From Formicarius rufipectus (Eukaryota > Chordata > Aves > Passeriformes > Formicariidae), in NCBI GenBank assembly GCA_013399695.1, contig VXAU01000195.1, positions 224,928 to 288,927 on the forward strand: a stretch of DNA of 64,000 bases, given 5' to 3'. The notes under the pieces are model-generated. The model saw only the letters and a program-made list of their open reading frames with translations. It was not told the DNA's origin and did no database searches. Positions 1-12,109 of this stretch are shown piece after piece. A program made the translations under genes and the position numbers. Position 1 is the stretch's first letter; every line of letters begins with the position of its first letter.

Positions 1-2
1 TG

Positions 3-125
3 GTGGATAAAATGCTGAATGATGTGGCCAGAGAAGAGAGCATTGGAATTGATCTAAACTGCCTGGATGTCCCTGTTGATCCTGGAGCAAAAGATTTCTG
101 TGGATGTTTTCAGGCTAAGAAGTGA
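3..125 (+). other. Unassigned 40-codon open frame at window edge
   Basis: The frame starting at base 3 is open from the window edge to a TGA at 123-125. The peptide is acidic in its first half and ends with a Cys-Gly-Cys-Phe stretch and a Lys-Lys terminus. It could be the last part of a coding exon whose start lies outside the window. It could equally be chance, because 40 codons without a stop is not rare. A TTTTCAG at about 108-114 would also serve as a splice acceptor. I do not recognise a protein family, and no polyadenylation signal is obvious just downstream. Confidence 0.15.
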
Positions 126-1887
126 GGCCATAAAGTTCTCAGGTATCCCAGGCAGTGGCAGAGTGATTCAATCAGGCTCTCTTATCAGATTCTCACTTAT
201 CTTTCCCTTCCCTTCTTCATCGGGGTAGGAAATGCCTTCTCTGAAAGGCTGGGCAGGCATTGCTGGGGTGGAGAGCTGCAGCCTTTGGCAGAGTAAGCAG
301 ATACCAGTCTATGAGGTAACTTAAAAATTCAGCTGGTTAATGAAACTTGTGGCCTCCAAATGGTTCCCAGCTCCAGCCCTGCACACCCTCGTGCCTCGGG
401 GCTCAGCCCAGCGTGGGGAATAGGTGCTTTATGCACACAGGATTCTTCCCCAGGGAGGATTTCCAAGGCACCAACCTCTGAAATATTCCTGGCTGCTGCT
501 CTTCTGGGAGGGGAGTCAGTCCCTTGTCACCAGGGAGTCCCTAACCCGAGCCCACGGAGGGAGGTTGAGGGTAAGTCACTTATTAAAAAGTCATTTTAAC
601 TGCCTTTTTCTCACCTGGCTCTGAATTATCTTAAGGAGCAGAATAGCTCTGGGTAATCTGGCTGTGTCCCAGCCCTCGCCCTGCAAATCCTGAGCAACAC
701 AGACAAGGCAGAGCAGAATCAAGCAGAAGGTCCCCTGCAATCTGAGATGCCACTGGACCAGGCAGAGGGATTAGGGTTTGTGCCACACTCAGGGCAATGC
801 TTTGCAAACACTATTTCCAGGCAAGAAGTGACAGTTCCAAACATGTTTAAGTAAGTTTAAAGGCTGGGGATGGACTCCTTGGAGTGGATGGAGCAGGACA
901 GTGGGGTCCTCAGGAGTGGATTTGAGATATATGGGTGCCTCATTCCTGGTTCTGTCCAGGGTGTTGTGTGAGCCAGGGCAGTCACAGGGCTCAGAGTTGG
1001 AGGCACTATCAGGAGGCTGTGTGGGCTGTGGTAGCACCCTGGGTCTCCTGGAGGACCTTCCCATGTGCTCCTGGGTGCCAAGGGAAGGCATGAGCTGCAC
1101 TGGAGGTGGAGCTGTATGAGCAAAGTGCAGGATGGAGCTTGGGAAGCTTTGGGAAGCTGGTTTGCCAAATGTGCCTTGGGGCTCAGTGTTGGTGGGGCCG
1201 CTGACACCTCCCTGTCCAAAACGTCTGTGGGCAGGCAGAGACCTCCCTCCTTCCCTTCCCTCCCTCTCCCTGCACTGCTCCTGCTCCTTCACTGCACTCA
1301 CCCTGATGGTCCCTCTCTGGGTTTATGTCCTTCAAACTCTTCCTGTTAAACACTTAGTCATCACTTAGCTAAACTACTATATACAAATATAGCTCTTTTG
1401 ATCTTCCTACCTAAATCAATACCTCCTGCCCTTTAATCTTTGTAGGGGCTTTCTCTGAGCTCTCTCCAATTTACTATCTGTCTTTAAAAGTGAGTTGTCT
1501 TTTGAGCCTGGTTGCCCACAATTTTCAAATTTCCTGAAGACCCAACACCTGCAGGAAATCGTGGTGGCTCAGTGCCACCTCCATTTACCTTCCAGTGCTA
1601 CAAAGCATTACGTGCAGAGCACCTCTTGTCTCCTTGGGCTGCAGTGGCTCTTCACAAGCCTTGTCAGCCTGTTCTGGAAGTGAACAGTGATGCAGCCCAA
1701 GATCCTCTTCCCAGGGAAGGTCTTAGAGGACACTGAAAACCAAGGCACAGGCCAGTCCTAGAACTGCTGTGACTTTTGGGGTGAGGGATAGCCGACCCAC
1801 TTGAGTGGGGCAGGAATTCCTGCAGTAATCGGTGGCTGTGGAGATGAACCCAATGTTGTCTGCAACAATACAGCGAGTGCTGGGTTT
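126..1887. other. Single-copy sequence without recognisable gene
   Basis: This stretch has mixed composition. Several open frames of 60-170 codons overlap on both strands (the longest on minus, 789-1301), but they are Pro/Ser/Leu-rich and show no domain. I see no repeat element, RNA gene or conserved-looking block. Confidence 0.4.
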
Positions 1888-2110
1888 GATGGCATATTGG
1901 GAAGCAGTTCTTCCCTGGGAAGGTGGGCAGGCCCTGGCACAGGTTGGACAGAGAAGCTGTGGCTGCCCCAGCCCTTAAAGTGTCCAAGGCCAGGGTGGAT
2001 GGGGCTTGGGGCAACCTGGGCTGGTGGAAGGTGTCCCTGCCCATGGCAGGGGGGGGGATGAGGTGAGTTTTAAGGTCCCTTCCATCCCAAGCCATTTTGG
2101 GATTCTGTGA
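1888..2110 (+). mobile_element. CR1 LINE 3' end
   Basis: This is a 5'-truncated CR1 non-LTR retrotransposon fragment in sense orientation. It has the usual order of CR1 3'-end blocks: a GGATATTGGGAAG-like start, the CAGGCCCTGGCACAGGTTG block, the GAAGCTGTGGCTGCCCCA block, the CCCTGCCCATGGCAGG block, and a terminal CCCTTCCATCCCAAGCCATT followed by GATTCTGTGA. Only the non-coding 3' part is present, so it is a dead copy. CR1 normally inserts without target duplications, and none is visible. Confidence 0.9.
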
Positions 2111-3525
2111 AATACGTTACATAGGTGCAAGGAAGCCCAAGATGAGTGAAAGGGAAATGAGCTGCAAGTGGCAGCTATTTGTCCCTTCAGAGTGGGCAAC
2201 TGGGCATCCCATCCTGAGCGAGGCACTGGGGCATCTTCAGCCCTAACTGGTGGGGTGAAATCCCAGGCTCAGCAGGGAGCCAGGCCTGGGACACGTGGGG
2301 TGGGATGCACTTGCTGTCACCGTGACAGGGATGGATGGCCTCCTGCCCCTGCTTGGCTGGAGCTGTGGCAGCAGCAGCAGCAGAGTCCTGCTGGTGTACA
2401 GGGGGGGGTGTTCTCTGCCTTGATTTAGTGCAGGTGTCACACACTGAGCCCGGCTCACACTTCATCCCAAGTGTTTAGTCTGTTGCTTATGTTACATTTG
2501 GTGAATAAAACTGTCAGTGGAATGGTCTTGAGCATGTGGCTGTGGCTTTAGGGCAAGAATTAAGGGTCTCTGTAGAGCTGGCAGAGGCCATTGTGCAATT
2601 CCTCCCCCTCTCCTTTTCCTGTTACCTCCACTTACCCTGGGACCATTCCACCTCTGGACTGGGAATGCTGGGAAAGTCATTAATGCTATTATAGTAAAAA
2701 GCCTTCGCCCCCCCACACTCCCCCTTTGAAATGAAGGTTTATAATAGCAATAAACCCTGTATTTTGACATCTCCTTATGGGTCAAATAAAAGCTGGTCTG
2801 AGCATGAGGCAGAGAATCTGCCCACTCTGCTCCTCCTCCCCTCTGGATAAATGCAGCAGTGCTGCCATGGGCCATATAGCTCAATTAGTCACTATTCTCT
2901 GTTGTTCCTTAAAAAAATACTGGGCAGCCTGTCTGTGTCGTATTTCCTGCATTCTTAGAGGTGTTAATGAATTCATTAATCACTTAATGGCAAGGAGGGT
3001 CTTTAGGGACTGGCATCGAAATTTACCACTCCCAGGAGGAAAACTCTGTCACTGATCTAAAGTTTCAGCTCCACTGATTTGTGCCAGCAGAGCTGCCGAG
3101 CTCCTTCCTGCAGTCCAGGGAGTCCACATGGACCTCCAGCACCGTGGCACAGCATGGAGCGATGGTGGTGGCAATTTGCTTGGGTTGGTCCTTGTGCTGA
3201 ATGATGGATGTCCTGGCTCTGAAGGTTTCAGAGTCTGAACAGGGCAAAGGAAACCTTTCCCCATCCTTGTGCTTGTGTTCCTTCCCTTTTTTTTTTCCCC
3301 ATTGGGACAGACTTCAAAACCACTGCAAAAGCTCCTCGGTGCAGGAGCTTTGGAAGCACATCCCAGGGTTTCTTGCTGCCTTAAAGGAAATGCAAACTGT
3401 GGCAGTGGGGCTGTATAACGTGCTTGGGACTGCAGGCTAGGCCGTGAAGGGAGTCTGTGAATCTTTTCTAGCTGCAGAATGTCAGGGTGATGTATTTTGA
3501 CTGGAACTGTCAGTTAGGAAGTGAG
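2111..3525. other. Intergenic sequence; AT-rich block at 2880-3060
   Basis: No gene or repeat is recognised. Around 2880-3060 there is an AT-rich stretch with repeated TTAATGAATTCATTAATC-type palindromic homeodomain-like cores, which resembles conserved non-coding sequence. At 3328-3351 there is a perfect 9-bp inverted repeat with a 6-nt loop, too short to call an RNA gene. A short poly-T run lies at about 3288-3297. Confidence 0.35.
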
Positions 3526-3665
3526 TTCGAATGTTTGCGTCTCTGCCGCGCGGGAAATGTTGATTATTTCCGTCTCTCGCCCTCACCGCGGCAGAGCCGC
3601 CCGTGCCAAAGTTCCCCACAAAACAGCTCTTTTGGCTTCTTTCGAATCACACGGCAGCTCAGAGA
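3526..3665. promoter_or_regulatory. CpG cluster, possible regulatory kernel
   Basis: About a dozen CpG dinucleotides fall within about 100 bases (including CCGCGCGGG near 3547 and CACCGCGGC near 3586), in a neighbourhood that is otherwise CpG-poor. Unmethylated regulatory DNA in birds keeps CpG in this way. The cluster is too short for a classical CpG island and no transcription unit is visible beside it. The regulatory role is an inference from composition only. Confidence 0.3.
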
Positions 3666-5339
3666 GAGGAGGAGGTGAACAGAGCCCTCCTCTCTAATTC
3701 CCTTCCACCAGCCTGTCACCACTTTGCAATTGCACCTTTTGAAAGGGATCTTCCCCCCCTGCTTTTCTGTTCTCCCGTTTAACTTCTGCTCTGGTTTCTC
3801 TTCCCATCTTTCCTTCCAGTCTGTTCCTTTCCCAGCCTGCAAGCCGAGGGGAGCAGAATTAGAATGGCAAACAAGGGATAGTGGGGCAGGCAGAGTGGGG
3901 GCTGCCCATGTGCAGGCTCTGCTCCCCAGCCCTGGTGTCCTCCTGGGATTCATTCCTCACGATGGGTCTCTGGTCTGCAGCCTTTCTTAGGGATGTGTGA
4001 GAGGAAAGGCAGGGGAGAAGTGACATGTTGGTCTGGGAGAGGAGAAAGGAGAGAGAGAAAGCAGGAATATAAAACCACTTCAGTGGAGAAAACACAAAGG
4101 GAGGCAATTTCACTGAATGCCAGATGGTCAAAATGAAGCAGAGACATGTAGAGCCCTCCATGCCCAACTGTTTGCTTTGGCAGGGAGCCTTTAGCTTTTC
4201 ACTGAGAGTCTCCCAGGCACCCTCTTCTCCTGCTTGGCTTTCCTCAGCCCCTTTGCTCATCCCCTGGACCCCTCTTCTTTCTCCATCCTCCTTCTCCTCC
4301 CTTGGATCTCTTTCCTGGCCTCTCATCTCCTACTTCTGCCCATGATCATGTTGCACCAGAAGTGCTGATGTGAGTAGGAGCGAAGGTTGACGCGGGAGTC
4401 CCCGTTTCTCCACCAGGAAGAGATGTCCTGTCCAACAGCAGGCTTGTTGAACGTGGAGTTGGATGCATGGCCAGGCAGAGGAAGGGATTGATGTCCCTTG
4501 AAGGGATTCCTTATCATAGGAGAAGATATCCATGTTTTGAAGCACCACACATATCACATATCTATTTGCTATTTAATGAAAGTCCTTCTTATAGTTATTA
4601 ACTTGTTATTACTGTTATTAACTCTGAACTTTTCTATGCTGACAACACTGTCAGGGATACCTATGGAGCTACACTGTCAGCTCCTGAAAGGTGAACAAGG
4701 GAAAGGGGATGGGAGATTTTGTGCTTTCTTTTCTTGTGCAATGTCCACTCAGAGGTTATTTTTCTCCCTATTGCCTTTAAAAAAAATCCAGAGAACTAAG
4801 GAGAGTTAAGGAACAGCATAATGGGTGTGTTAAAACCTTTACAAACCAGTGACTATGGAAAAGGCAGCTGAGCTTTCCTGGGCTAGTACTGACACTATAC
4901 ATTTGTTACCAGCTATTCTTGCTTGAATTGGAAAATACAGGTTGTTGGGTACTCTCTTGGCAGGTTGTTCTGCTGGTTGACATTGTAGAGTTCCGTGGAA
5001 CAGAGTGCTGATCCTGAATGACTGATCCCTGAGGCATCTCGCTCAGTTGGCAGCACTGCTCCTAAGGAGGCTCAGCCTCACTCGGGTGGAGGCACTGGAA
5101 TGTTGGAAGCCTGAGCAGGGTCATCATCATCATGGCTGTGCTTCATGAAGGAAGATTTGGGAAGGGCTCTCCACATGCTCGCTGCAGGCGCTGATGGCTG
5201 ATAAGGCTGATGTGGGATAGGCAAGTCCTGCTGCAAAAGGGACAGCAGAAAGTCTCCACAGGTGGGACTGTCAAGACACGGTTCTTCCTGTGGTGTCTTT
5301 TCTCCTCAAGACTCATTCTGTGTCCATTTTCAAAGGAAG
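3666..5339. other. Intergenic sequence, purine/pyrimidine-skewed
   Basis: The sequence alternates between pyrimidine-rich runs (about 3745-3840 and 4240-4340) and a purine-rich run (about 4000-4110). Open frames up to 155 codons on minus (3859-4326) are Glu/Lys/Arg- and Ser-rich readings of that skew, not recognisable proteins. From 4540 to 4800 it is AT-rich without known motifs. No repeat is identified. Confidence 0.35.
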
Positions 5340-5986
5340 TGTCCTGTTTTGGTAGCCAGGATCAGTTTGGCACTGGGTGGGGGTGGATTCTAAACCCTCT
5401 GTGTCATTTTTCTCATCAACTGCTCACCATGGACCATTGGCAGCAGCTGCCCAGGGCACACCCCACCCCTCAGGGCACGGGGGGGTGTTTGGGAACTCCT
5501 GTGGGATAAGGAAGTTTTCCCGTCTTCACACCAATGACTCAGGTGTGAGAACTCCTCTCTGGGGAGCCACCAGCACCTCCACACCCACCTGAGGGGTCAT
5601 GTCTGCTCAAGGGCCATCAGGGATGCCAAAAATATGCCCTGATTGACCTCACAGAGTCAATCACCCCTTGTGAAACTCCCCGCCCTGGCGGAGGGACTGG
5701 GTGTTCCCACCTGAGCCCAAGCAGAGGTAAGTTGGGGTTTTGGGACTGGGATATTTTTCATCAGATCCAGAGGAGGAGCAGAGCCTCAACCGGACTGGGA
5801 CTGCCACCAGACTCCAACCATCATTGTCACCAGCAGGTTTCTTCCTTTCTTCTTACTTTGAACTCAGGGGGCCCACGTGGTGTTCAGTGTCTTTTGTGAC
5901 CTTTCTTATTAAATTGTTATTCTGACTTGCAATCCCATTCTGAGTTGGATTAATTTCTCCTGCCAGTTTAACTCTAAACCAGCACA
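5340..5986 (+). mobile_element. Solo LTR, family A (endogenous retrovirus)
   Basis: This 647-bp block begins TGTCCTG and ends AGCACA. It aligns end to end with blocks at 7833-8568, 41289-41964 and 43719-44219. The flanking 5-mers GGAAG (5335-5339) and GGAGG (5987-5991) look like a target duplication with one change. A 5-bp duplication fits ERVL-like insertion. An ATTAAA about 70 bases before the right end would be a polyadenylation signal, which is why the plus strand is taken as sense. No gag, pol or env sequence adjoins it, so it is a solo LTR left by recombination. Confidence 0.75.
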
Positions 5987-6639
5987 GGAGGCAGGAGAGT
6001 TATGGAGTTGGGTCTGTGGCTTCCAGTGCCCCTCATCACCTGCTGTTTCATCCTTTACCTGTCCCTGCAGGGCTTTGTACATGTGGGTGAATCCCTCGAG
6101 CCTGCACAGTAGATTTTTCAGGTGAGGCACAGCATGCACAGAACTGGCCCCATCCTTTACTCCCGAGGTTCATCTGCCAGGGCCCAACGAGCTTGGATGG
6201 TGACAGCAAGGTCCTCAGGATGTAGGTTTGGTTAGAGTATCCTTTCTTAGATGGATGGCCTCACAGGGCTAGGCGAGCTCCATCTGCCCGGGTTTGGAGT
6301 TAGAGTTGTCCTTCTCCTAGGATGGTTGCCGAGTGGCTGACGAGCCCATCCTGCCCGAGGACAGACTTTGTCTGACCCTTCAGTTGAGACCTGACCAGCA
6401 TGGGAGACCCTACCGGAGGCACAGACCACCACCAGCACAGCTCACAACCTTGTAAGGGCACGCAAGCTTCTCCCCCACGACAAGGAGGTGTCTGTGGAGA
6501 AGCTTGAGCAGGGTAGGAGACTTGTATTTTCCTTTGTGTAGCTTAAATCAGAGATTAAGCAGCCCAGCAATTAAGGAGTGGTGCCTGCGCAGGGTGGCAA
6601 GAAGACCTCTGCCAACACAACATTGGGGCACCCGAGTTC
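5987..6639. other. Intergenic; CpG-bearing segment 6236-6490
   Basis: No gene is recognised. The part from 6236 to 6490 has clearly more CpG than its flanks and could be an old, unassigned repeat. I could not match it to a family by eye. Confidence 0.3.
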
Positions 6640-6702
6640 CGGGCTTGTCCAGGAACACTGGACTTGATGATCTTGGAGGTCTTTGCAATGTTATTCTATG
6701 AG
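6640..6702 (+). mobile_element. CR1 LINE 3'-terminal scrap
   Basis: Only the last tens of bases of a CR1 remain: the GGACTTGATGATCTTGGAGG block, then a degraded tail ending TTATTCTATGAG. The left boundary is uncertain. Confidence 0.6.
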
Positions 6703-7832
6703 TTATAAACTTCATCCTCGCCTCCCTGGGAGCTTGGCTCAGCCTTTGTTGTTTGGTCTGGCTGGAAGGCCAGTAGAATCCTTGCAGGCAAGGACCCAGC
6801 ACGCTGGGGGAGCTTCGTGTTGCTCAGTTTGAGCATCACCACATGGAGATGTTGCTGCAGACAGTGCAGTCAGGAGGGACTTTGCCCAGCACAGGCAGAC
6901 ACATCCAGCTACCAACAGGCTCCCCTGTGTGTGAGCGTGTTCTCCCTGCGTTCCAAACATTTATTATTCTAAATTGCCTTCTGTGAATTTTACAATAATT
7001 GCGAGCAGTGTTTGCCTTGTTATCTCCACGGTTCCTAACAGGAATGCCATCATTATTCCACTCATTAGCAAAATGGATGTTGTTGTCCAGAGCTGCTGGT
7101 TGTGGGGCTGTTTGCAGGGGGAGACTCACTCTCTCCAAGCTCCCACACTCCATCTTCCTTACAGGGGGATGTTGTTGTGCTCAGCAGGGCTGAACCTCAA
7201 GGGGAGAAGAGGGAACAGAGATTACAAAGAGTGTTGGTTTGAGAGAGTGCTGGTGGGTGTCAGGAGCAGTAGCAGGGGCTCAGGGACACTGCTCATGGCA
7301 ATATCAGGAGATTTTGGAGCAAAACAACAGTTTCCCTACATGCCTTCTGTGCTTAGTGTGTCTTAGGCCTGTTCCTGGTAGTACAACCCCATGCTTCTCC
7401 CTTTAAGTCCCTCTTGCTTGGACTTGAAGAGGTGCTTTTGCTCTGGTGATGGAATTAAGCTGGCAGCTGCTCTGAGTCTGGCCATGTGCAGTCCTGGTGG
7501 TACTAGGTGGCAGAGATTCTGGATCCACTGGTCTCTCCCATTCCCTGCACAGTGATGCCCATCCTAGGATTTGGAAGCCCCAGCAGAGATTCTGGACTCA
7601 TTGGTCTCCCTTGATGAATAAACAAATAAAAAAAGACAGATGGGTAGATTACGTTTTTCCATAGGAGTATTTTATTATGTGTCTTTCCTCCCACCCTTTG
7701 GCAACCTTGAAACACTTGGAAATTCATTTAGATTACCCACATTTCAGGGGTGCAGCAAACAGTTTAACTCTGGGATATGGGAGGGAAATTGTGCTCCCCA
7801 AAAAGTCCTGCCTTCTGTTCACCTTTTCTAAG
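6703..7832. other. Intergenic; conserved-looking AT-rich stretch 6955-7085
   Basis: No gene or repeat is recognised. Bases 6955-7085 are AT-rich with low CpG and several ATTA/TTAT cores, like vertebrate conserved non-coding elements. The open frame 6974-7366 on plus (130 codons) runs out of this block but has no recognisable domain. Confidence 0.3.
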
Positions 7833-8568
7833 TGTGCTGGTTTGAAGGCAAACTGGCAGGAGAAATGAGCCCAACTCGAGAGAGATGACAAGTCAGAGTT
7901 ACAATTTACCAAAAAGATCACCATAAATACACTGATGAAGATAAAAATTGTTTTAACCCACAAACCCAGATGTCTAACCCAGCCCCCTGGGGCACCAACA
8001 GGGGGGTGTTCATTGGCCCCTGTGCTGAGCCCCACGTGGGTCCCCTGAGGGCAGAGGGAAAGGGAAGGAAACCTGTTGGTGAGGATGATGGTCAGTCTGG
8101 TCCAGAGTGGCAGTGCAGTCCTGGTGAGGCTCTGCTCCTCCTCTGCATCCCAAACAAGTCCCAAACCCCAAGATTATTTATGCTGAGGGTCAGGTGGGAA
8201 TGCCCAGCACCTCCCCCAGGGTGGGGAGTTCCACAGTGGGTGATTCACTCTGTGAGTCCCGGGGTGTTTTGGAATCTTTGATGGCCCCTGAGCAGAGATG
8301 ACCCCTCAGGTGGGGGGAAGGTGCTGATGCCTCCCCAGAGGGGAGTTCTCCCAGCTGGGTCACTGGGGTGGAGACAGAAACACTGCCCTGTCCCACAGGG
8401 TCCTTTAACCCCCAGTTTGTCCCCTGAGGGGTCAGCTGTGCCCTGGGCAGCTGCTGCCAACGCTCCATCACTGACAGTCCACCAGAGATGGCACAGAGGG
8501 GGTGGAATGCACAGCTTTGGTGACACCCACACAGCGACAGACTGGTCCTGGCCCCTGTAACTGGGACG
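7833..8568 (-). mobile_element. Solo LTR, family A, divergent copy
   Basis: This 736-bp element lies in minus orientation. On plus it starts TGTGCTGGTTTGAAGGCAAA, matching the reverse complement of the right end of the 5340-5986 copy. It ends at CTGGGACG, where the expected terminal CA appears mutated. Internal blocks (CCACGTGGG, the GGGAATGCCCAGCACCTCCC segment, the CTGGGCAGCTGCTGCCAACG segment) follow the same order as the other copies but with more substitutions and insertions, suggesting an older insertion or another subfamily. The flanks CTAAG and GTAAA match at only three of five positions, so the target duplication is not established. Confidence 0.7.
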
Positions 8569-10200
8569 GTAAAGAAAATGTTGAACTTCACATTTCAAAC
8601 CTCACGTACATTTTTCTGGAAATCTTGCCAAACTCTTTACAGACCTGGTGACCAAATAAAGCATTTTTTGTAAATTCAGTAACTTCATTCAACCCAAATG
8701 ATTGGGTTTTTTTCATTACAGTAAAAAGGAAATAAGCAAAAAGGGTGTCTAAATTTTTCTATTTTTCTTCAGGTTTGACAAGGTCAGGGAATCGGAACTG
8801 TTAAGTCTCTGTCCCTCTGAGAGACTCTAGAAGGAAACACTTACTGGCTTAGAATGTAAACACAATATACAGAAACACAAAATAAATTAAGAAACAAGGT
8901 TTGTTTAGGTCTTTTTCCCCCAAAACACTGGTCTTTTGCACCGCACTGCAAGAATTGCTACATTTTCCCATGGTTCATCCCCACAAAGTTTGGTTTCTCA
9001 GGATTTAAAACCAGTTTACATCTTTGCAGGACAACCACATCCTTGGTACTTTTTAACTCCAGCTTCACATTGGTTGCCCTTGCTTTTTATAAGAAGCTGG
9101 GGAAAAATTATTTATGGGCACATTTCCCTCCTTTCTAAATGCAAATTATTAATTCAAGTCAAGATGTATAATTGTTTCCTGATATTAGGTATTTTTAGGT
9201 GTGCTCCCATCTGAATGCTACAAGCAGGCCTTTTTCCATTACCCTTTGGAAAGAAAAACAAATTTCAATGGGATTGTATTTGTTGAATACTGATGAAAGT
9301 AACTGAGCAGAATTTAAAATTTACATGGGGAATAAGGGATAAAATGTGACTTACTGAATTAAACTATTTGCTGCATCTTAGAAGACTATCATCAGATTAA
9401 ATTGTAGCTATGAGAAAATGTATTTCATAATGCAGGGGATAGAATAATGCTTTTTCCTAATGAACAAGGAATTTGTTGGATTCTCCCAGACTTGGAATAC
9501 AGCAGAACAATAGACACTCATAATGACTGACCCAAATCTGTGTATATTCAACTACTCCAACATGTGATATTTGAAAGTTATTAAGGGTTGTCTGAATCTC
9601 AAGTAAAGTCAAAAGAAAAGGTGATTTCTGTGAAGTCAGATTGTCCCTGGGGCTGATGCTGTAGAGACAAAATTAAGAGGGTTTGGGTGATCCCACAGGT
9701 CAGATTCAAAAATTCTTGGCCCAGATTCCCAAGTTCTTCTGGTTTGAGACATTTAGAGAAGATCTTGTTCCCTGGGAGCTGTGGTTCCCATCCAGGAAAC
9801 CTGTCCTGCCCTGTTCCACCTGTCAATGTGTGTCACCTCAAGTGGGTTGGGAAGCCTCACATCTGGATCTGGAAATGCTGCTGATCCTCATCCCTGTGCT
9901 GTTGACTCATCACCTCAACCCCACAGATCCCACGGCCACGGAGCCCAGACATCAGGCATCTTCTGGTGGCTGAAACTCAGACTGGGATGGAGATAGTGGT
10001 GGGGGTGGGGAGAAGAGGGAGACCATGAATAGTACCTGCAGCTCGGACTGAGGGCTGGGTGGATCCGTAGGAAGGAGGCTTGGCTGGAGTGAAGGCAGCC
10101 AACTGCAATGCTCTGGTGGTGCATTTCAGCCTTCAGAGAGCTCCAAGGGATCACTGATGCACTGAGCCCAGCTCCTGAACTGGATAAATGCGTGCAGAAC
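8569..10200. other. AT-rich intergenic sequence
   Basis: From 8570 to about 9620 the sequence is AT-rich with many short A and T runs and few CpGs. From 9620 to 10200 it becomes GC-balanced. No coding domain, RNA gene or known repeat was recognised. Confidence 0.35.
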
Positions 10201-10435
10201 TCTGATCACCTATCCTGGGCTGTGGTGGGGTGACCTTGGCTGGACTGGTGCCTGCCACGGCTGCTCCACCACTCACCTCCTCACCTGGAAAGAGGAGGGA
10301 AAACACAACAAAAGTCTTGTGGGTTGAGACAAGGGCAGGGAGATCACTCACCAGGTACCACCATGGGCAAAACAGACTCAACCCGGGGAAAGAAGTTTAA
10401 TTAATTAGCAATCAAACTAACCCCAAGTGCTTGAA
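10200..10435. mobile_element. Possible avian LTR-type repeat fragment
   Basis: The stretch with GGGGTGACCTTGGCTGGACT, then CACCTGGAAAGAGGAGGGAA, then a GGGAGATCACTCACCAGGTA-like block, GGGCAAAACAGACTCAACCC and TTTAATTAATTAGCAATCAA resembles an interspersed repeat I associate with avian endogenous retroviruses. This is from memory of the pattern, not a database match. The boundaries and orientation are not determined and no second copy lies in the window. Confidence 0.35.
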
Positions 10436-12109
10436 AGGTAGGACAAGACCACTGCTTTTTGGCAGCATTTGTGTCCTGGAGACTCTCCACTGCTGTCCTG
10501 AGTATCCTTTGGCATGCGATGCATGGCCCACATCCCAGGAACATCTGAACAGACCCTCTGAAGGAGGTTGGACGAGGTCACTTCAGTGTCCTGTGCTAAC
10601 TCAGGATCTTTCTGCTCCCAATACAGCACCAGTAGCAGCGTTGCAGTACCCAGGGACCCAGGTCCCATCATCTTCATCCACCTCTGGTCAGAGACACTGC
10701 TAAGGAACAGTGGTTAATCCAACAAGGAAAGGAGGGCAGGAGGAGCAGAGGGATCAAAAGTGGGGCTGAGGAGCTGGGAGCTGCTGCTGCTCTTCTTTGT
10801 GCTGAGTCTCTCCATGGGGGTTGTTCTCCAGTTTGTCTCAGCGTGTCGAGAGGCCTTTAAGTGAGAGGCTGTGGTTTACAGAGTCAACAGACTTAAGCAG
10901 GCTACGAATATTAATTATTAATTACACTTGGAGAGTGCTATACATCAGATTGGTGAAGTAGTTAACAGCCCTGCCTCCTCCTCCCTGCAGACACGCTCCT
11001 GCTGTCAGACTTCTCCCCCCGACCAAGACCCCAGTGCCAGAATTAGGCCAGAAACTATTTTCCAGTTGAGTGGCTTTTAATGGGCTCTCCAGACGTGTTC
11101 TCTGCATCCTGTGAGTGACTAGATATGTGGAGAGCAGAGTCAGTGGGATTGATTCATTCTGGAGGAAGTAGTAGGGGTTTAACTACTTGTAGGGGCTTGG
11201 TGTTGCTGAAGGTTGTATCACATTCTCCAGAAACATCCCCTAAGTACCCACAGGGCAAAAGGGGCTGCTCTGGAGATGCCCATTTGCAGGACTCCTGAGG
11301 GAGTCTGTTTTTCTGACGAAAGGCACAGTGCTGATCTTTTTTGGATCATCTCCTATAGAGAAACTGTCTTACAAAGGGTTCCTGAGAGTGTCTTGTCCAC
11401 CTCAGCTATGGCAGAATGAATGAAGTGGTGTTTGGTGATGAAGGTGCAGGTTTGGAGATGGTTCCATGTCCCTGCTCTCTGCAGATGTTGAGAAGGTGTG
11501 TGAGTGTCTTTTACAGCTTTTGAAGCCATTGAGGTGCTGCTTCCTTCCCGGGATGTCCCTCTCTGTGTGACACAGCGTGTTTGGACTGTGCCACGTACTC
11601 CCTCAAGGTCCCCCACACCTTCTTGGGGTCTGGGCTTTTGTCCACGTGAAGGGACTTGCCATGGGACAGGAGTGCCATGAGGGAAGGCACTTTGGGATGA
11701 GACTGGGAGGTCTGCTGAGCTGAGCCAGCACAGCTCTGCTGGCTTGAAGTGTCTGGCTGAGTCTGGGCTGGTGTTGGATTGCAGCAGCAGATGGAAAAGA
11801 CACTCCAGAATCAGACACCAACAGAAAGCTTTGAGTCTTCCCTGGTGGCCTCATCTCGTGGTGTGTGAGGAGCTCAGAGCTACTTCCCAGTTCCCCTTTC
11901 CTTTCTTCCTTCCTTTCCTTCGTGGTTCAGTTGGACATCTCAGAGCAGTGGCCACGGAGCTGGGTGCTGAGCAGAGCTCCATGTGTGGGAGACACGGAAA
12001 AGACGAGCCACGAGCCACTGGGCACATCCAGCTCCCCGCTGACTCCAGCTCTTGAACTGCCGGGCTTCCTCCACCTCATGGGATAGAAATCTGGGATGAA
12101 GCACAGTCC
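10436..12109. other. Intergenic sequence
   Basis: No gene is recognised. A short AT-rich island at about 10855-10930 contains clustered ATTA cores (AATATTAATTATTAATTACA). The remainder is GC-balanced single-copy-looking sequence. Open frames are all under about 105 codons. Confidence 0.35.

Noticed and set aside
3328..3351. microRNA precursor hairpin
   Set aside because: Only 9 paired bases with a 6-nt loop; far too short.
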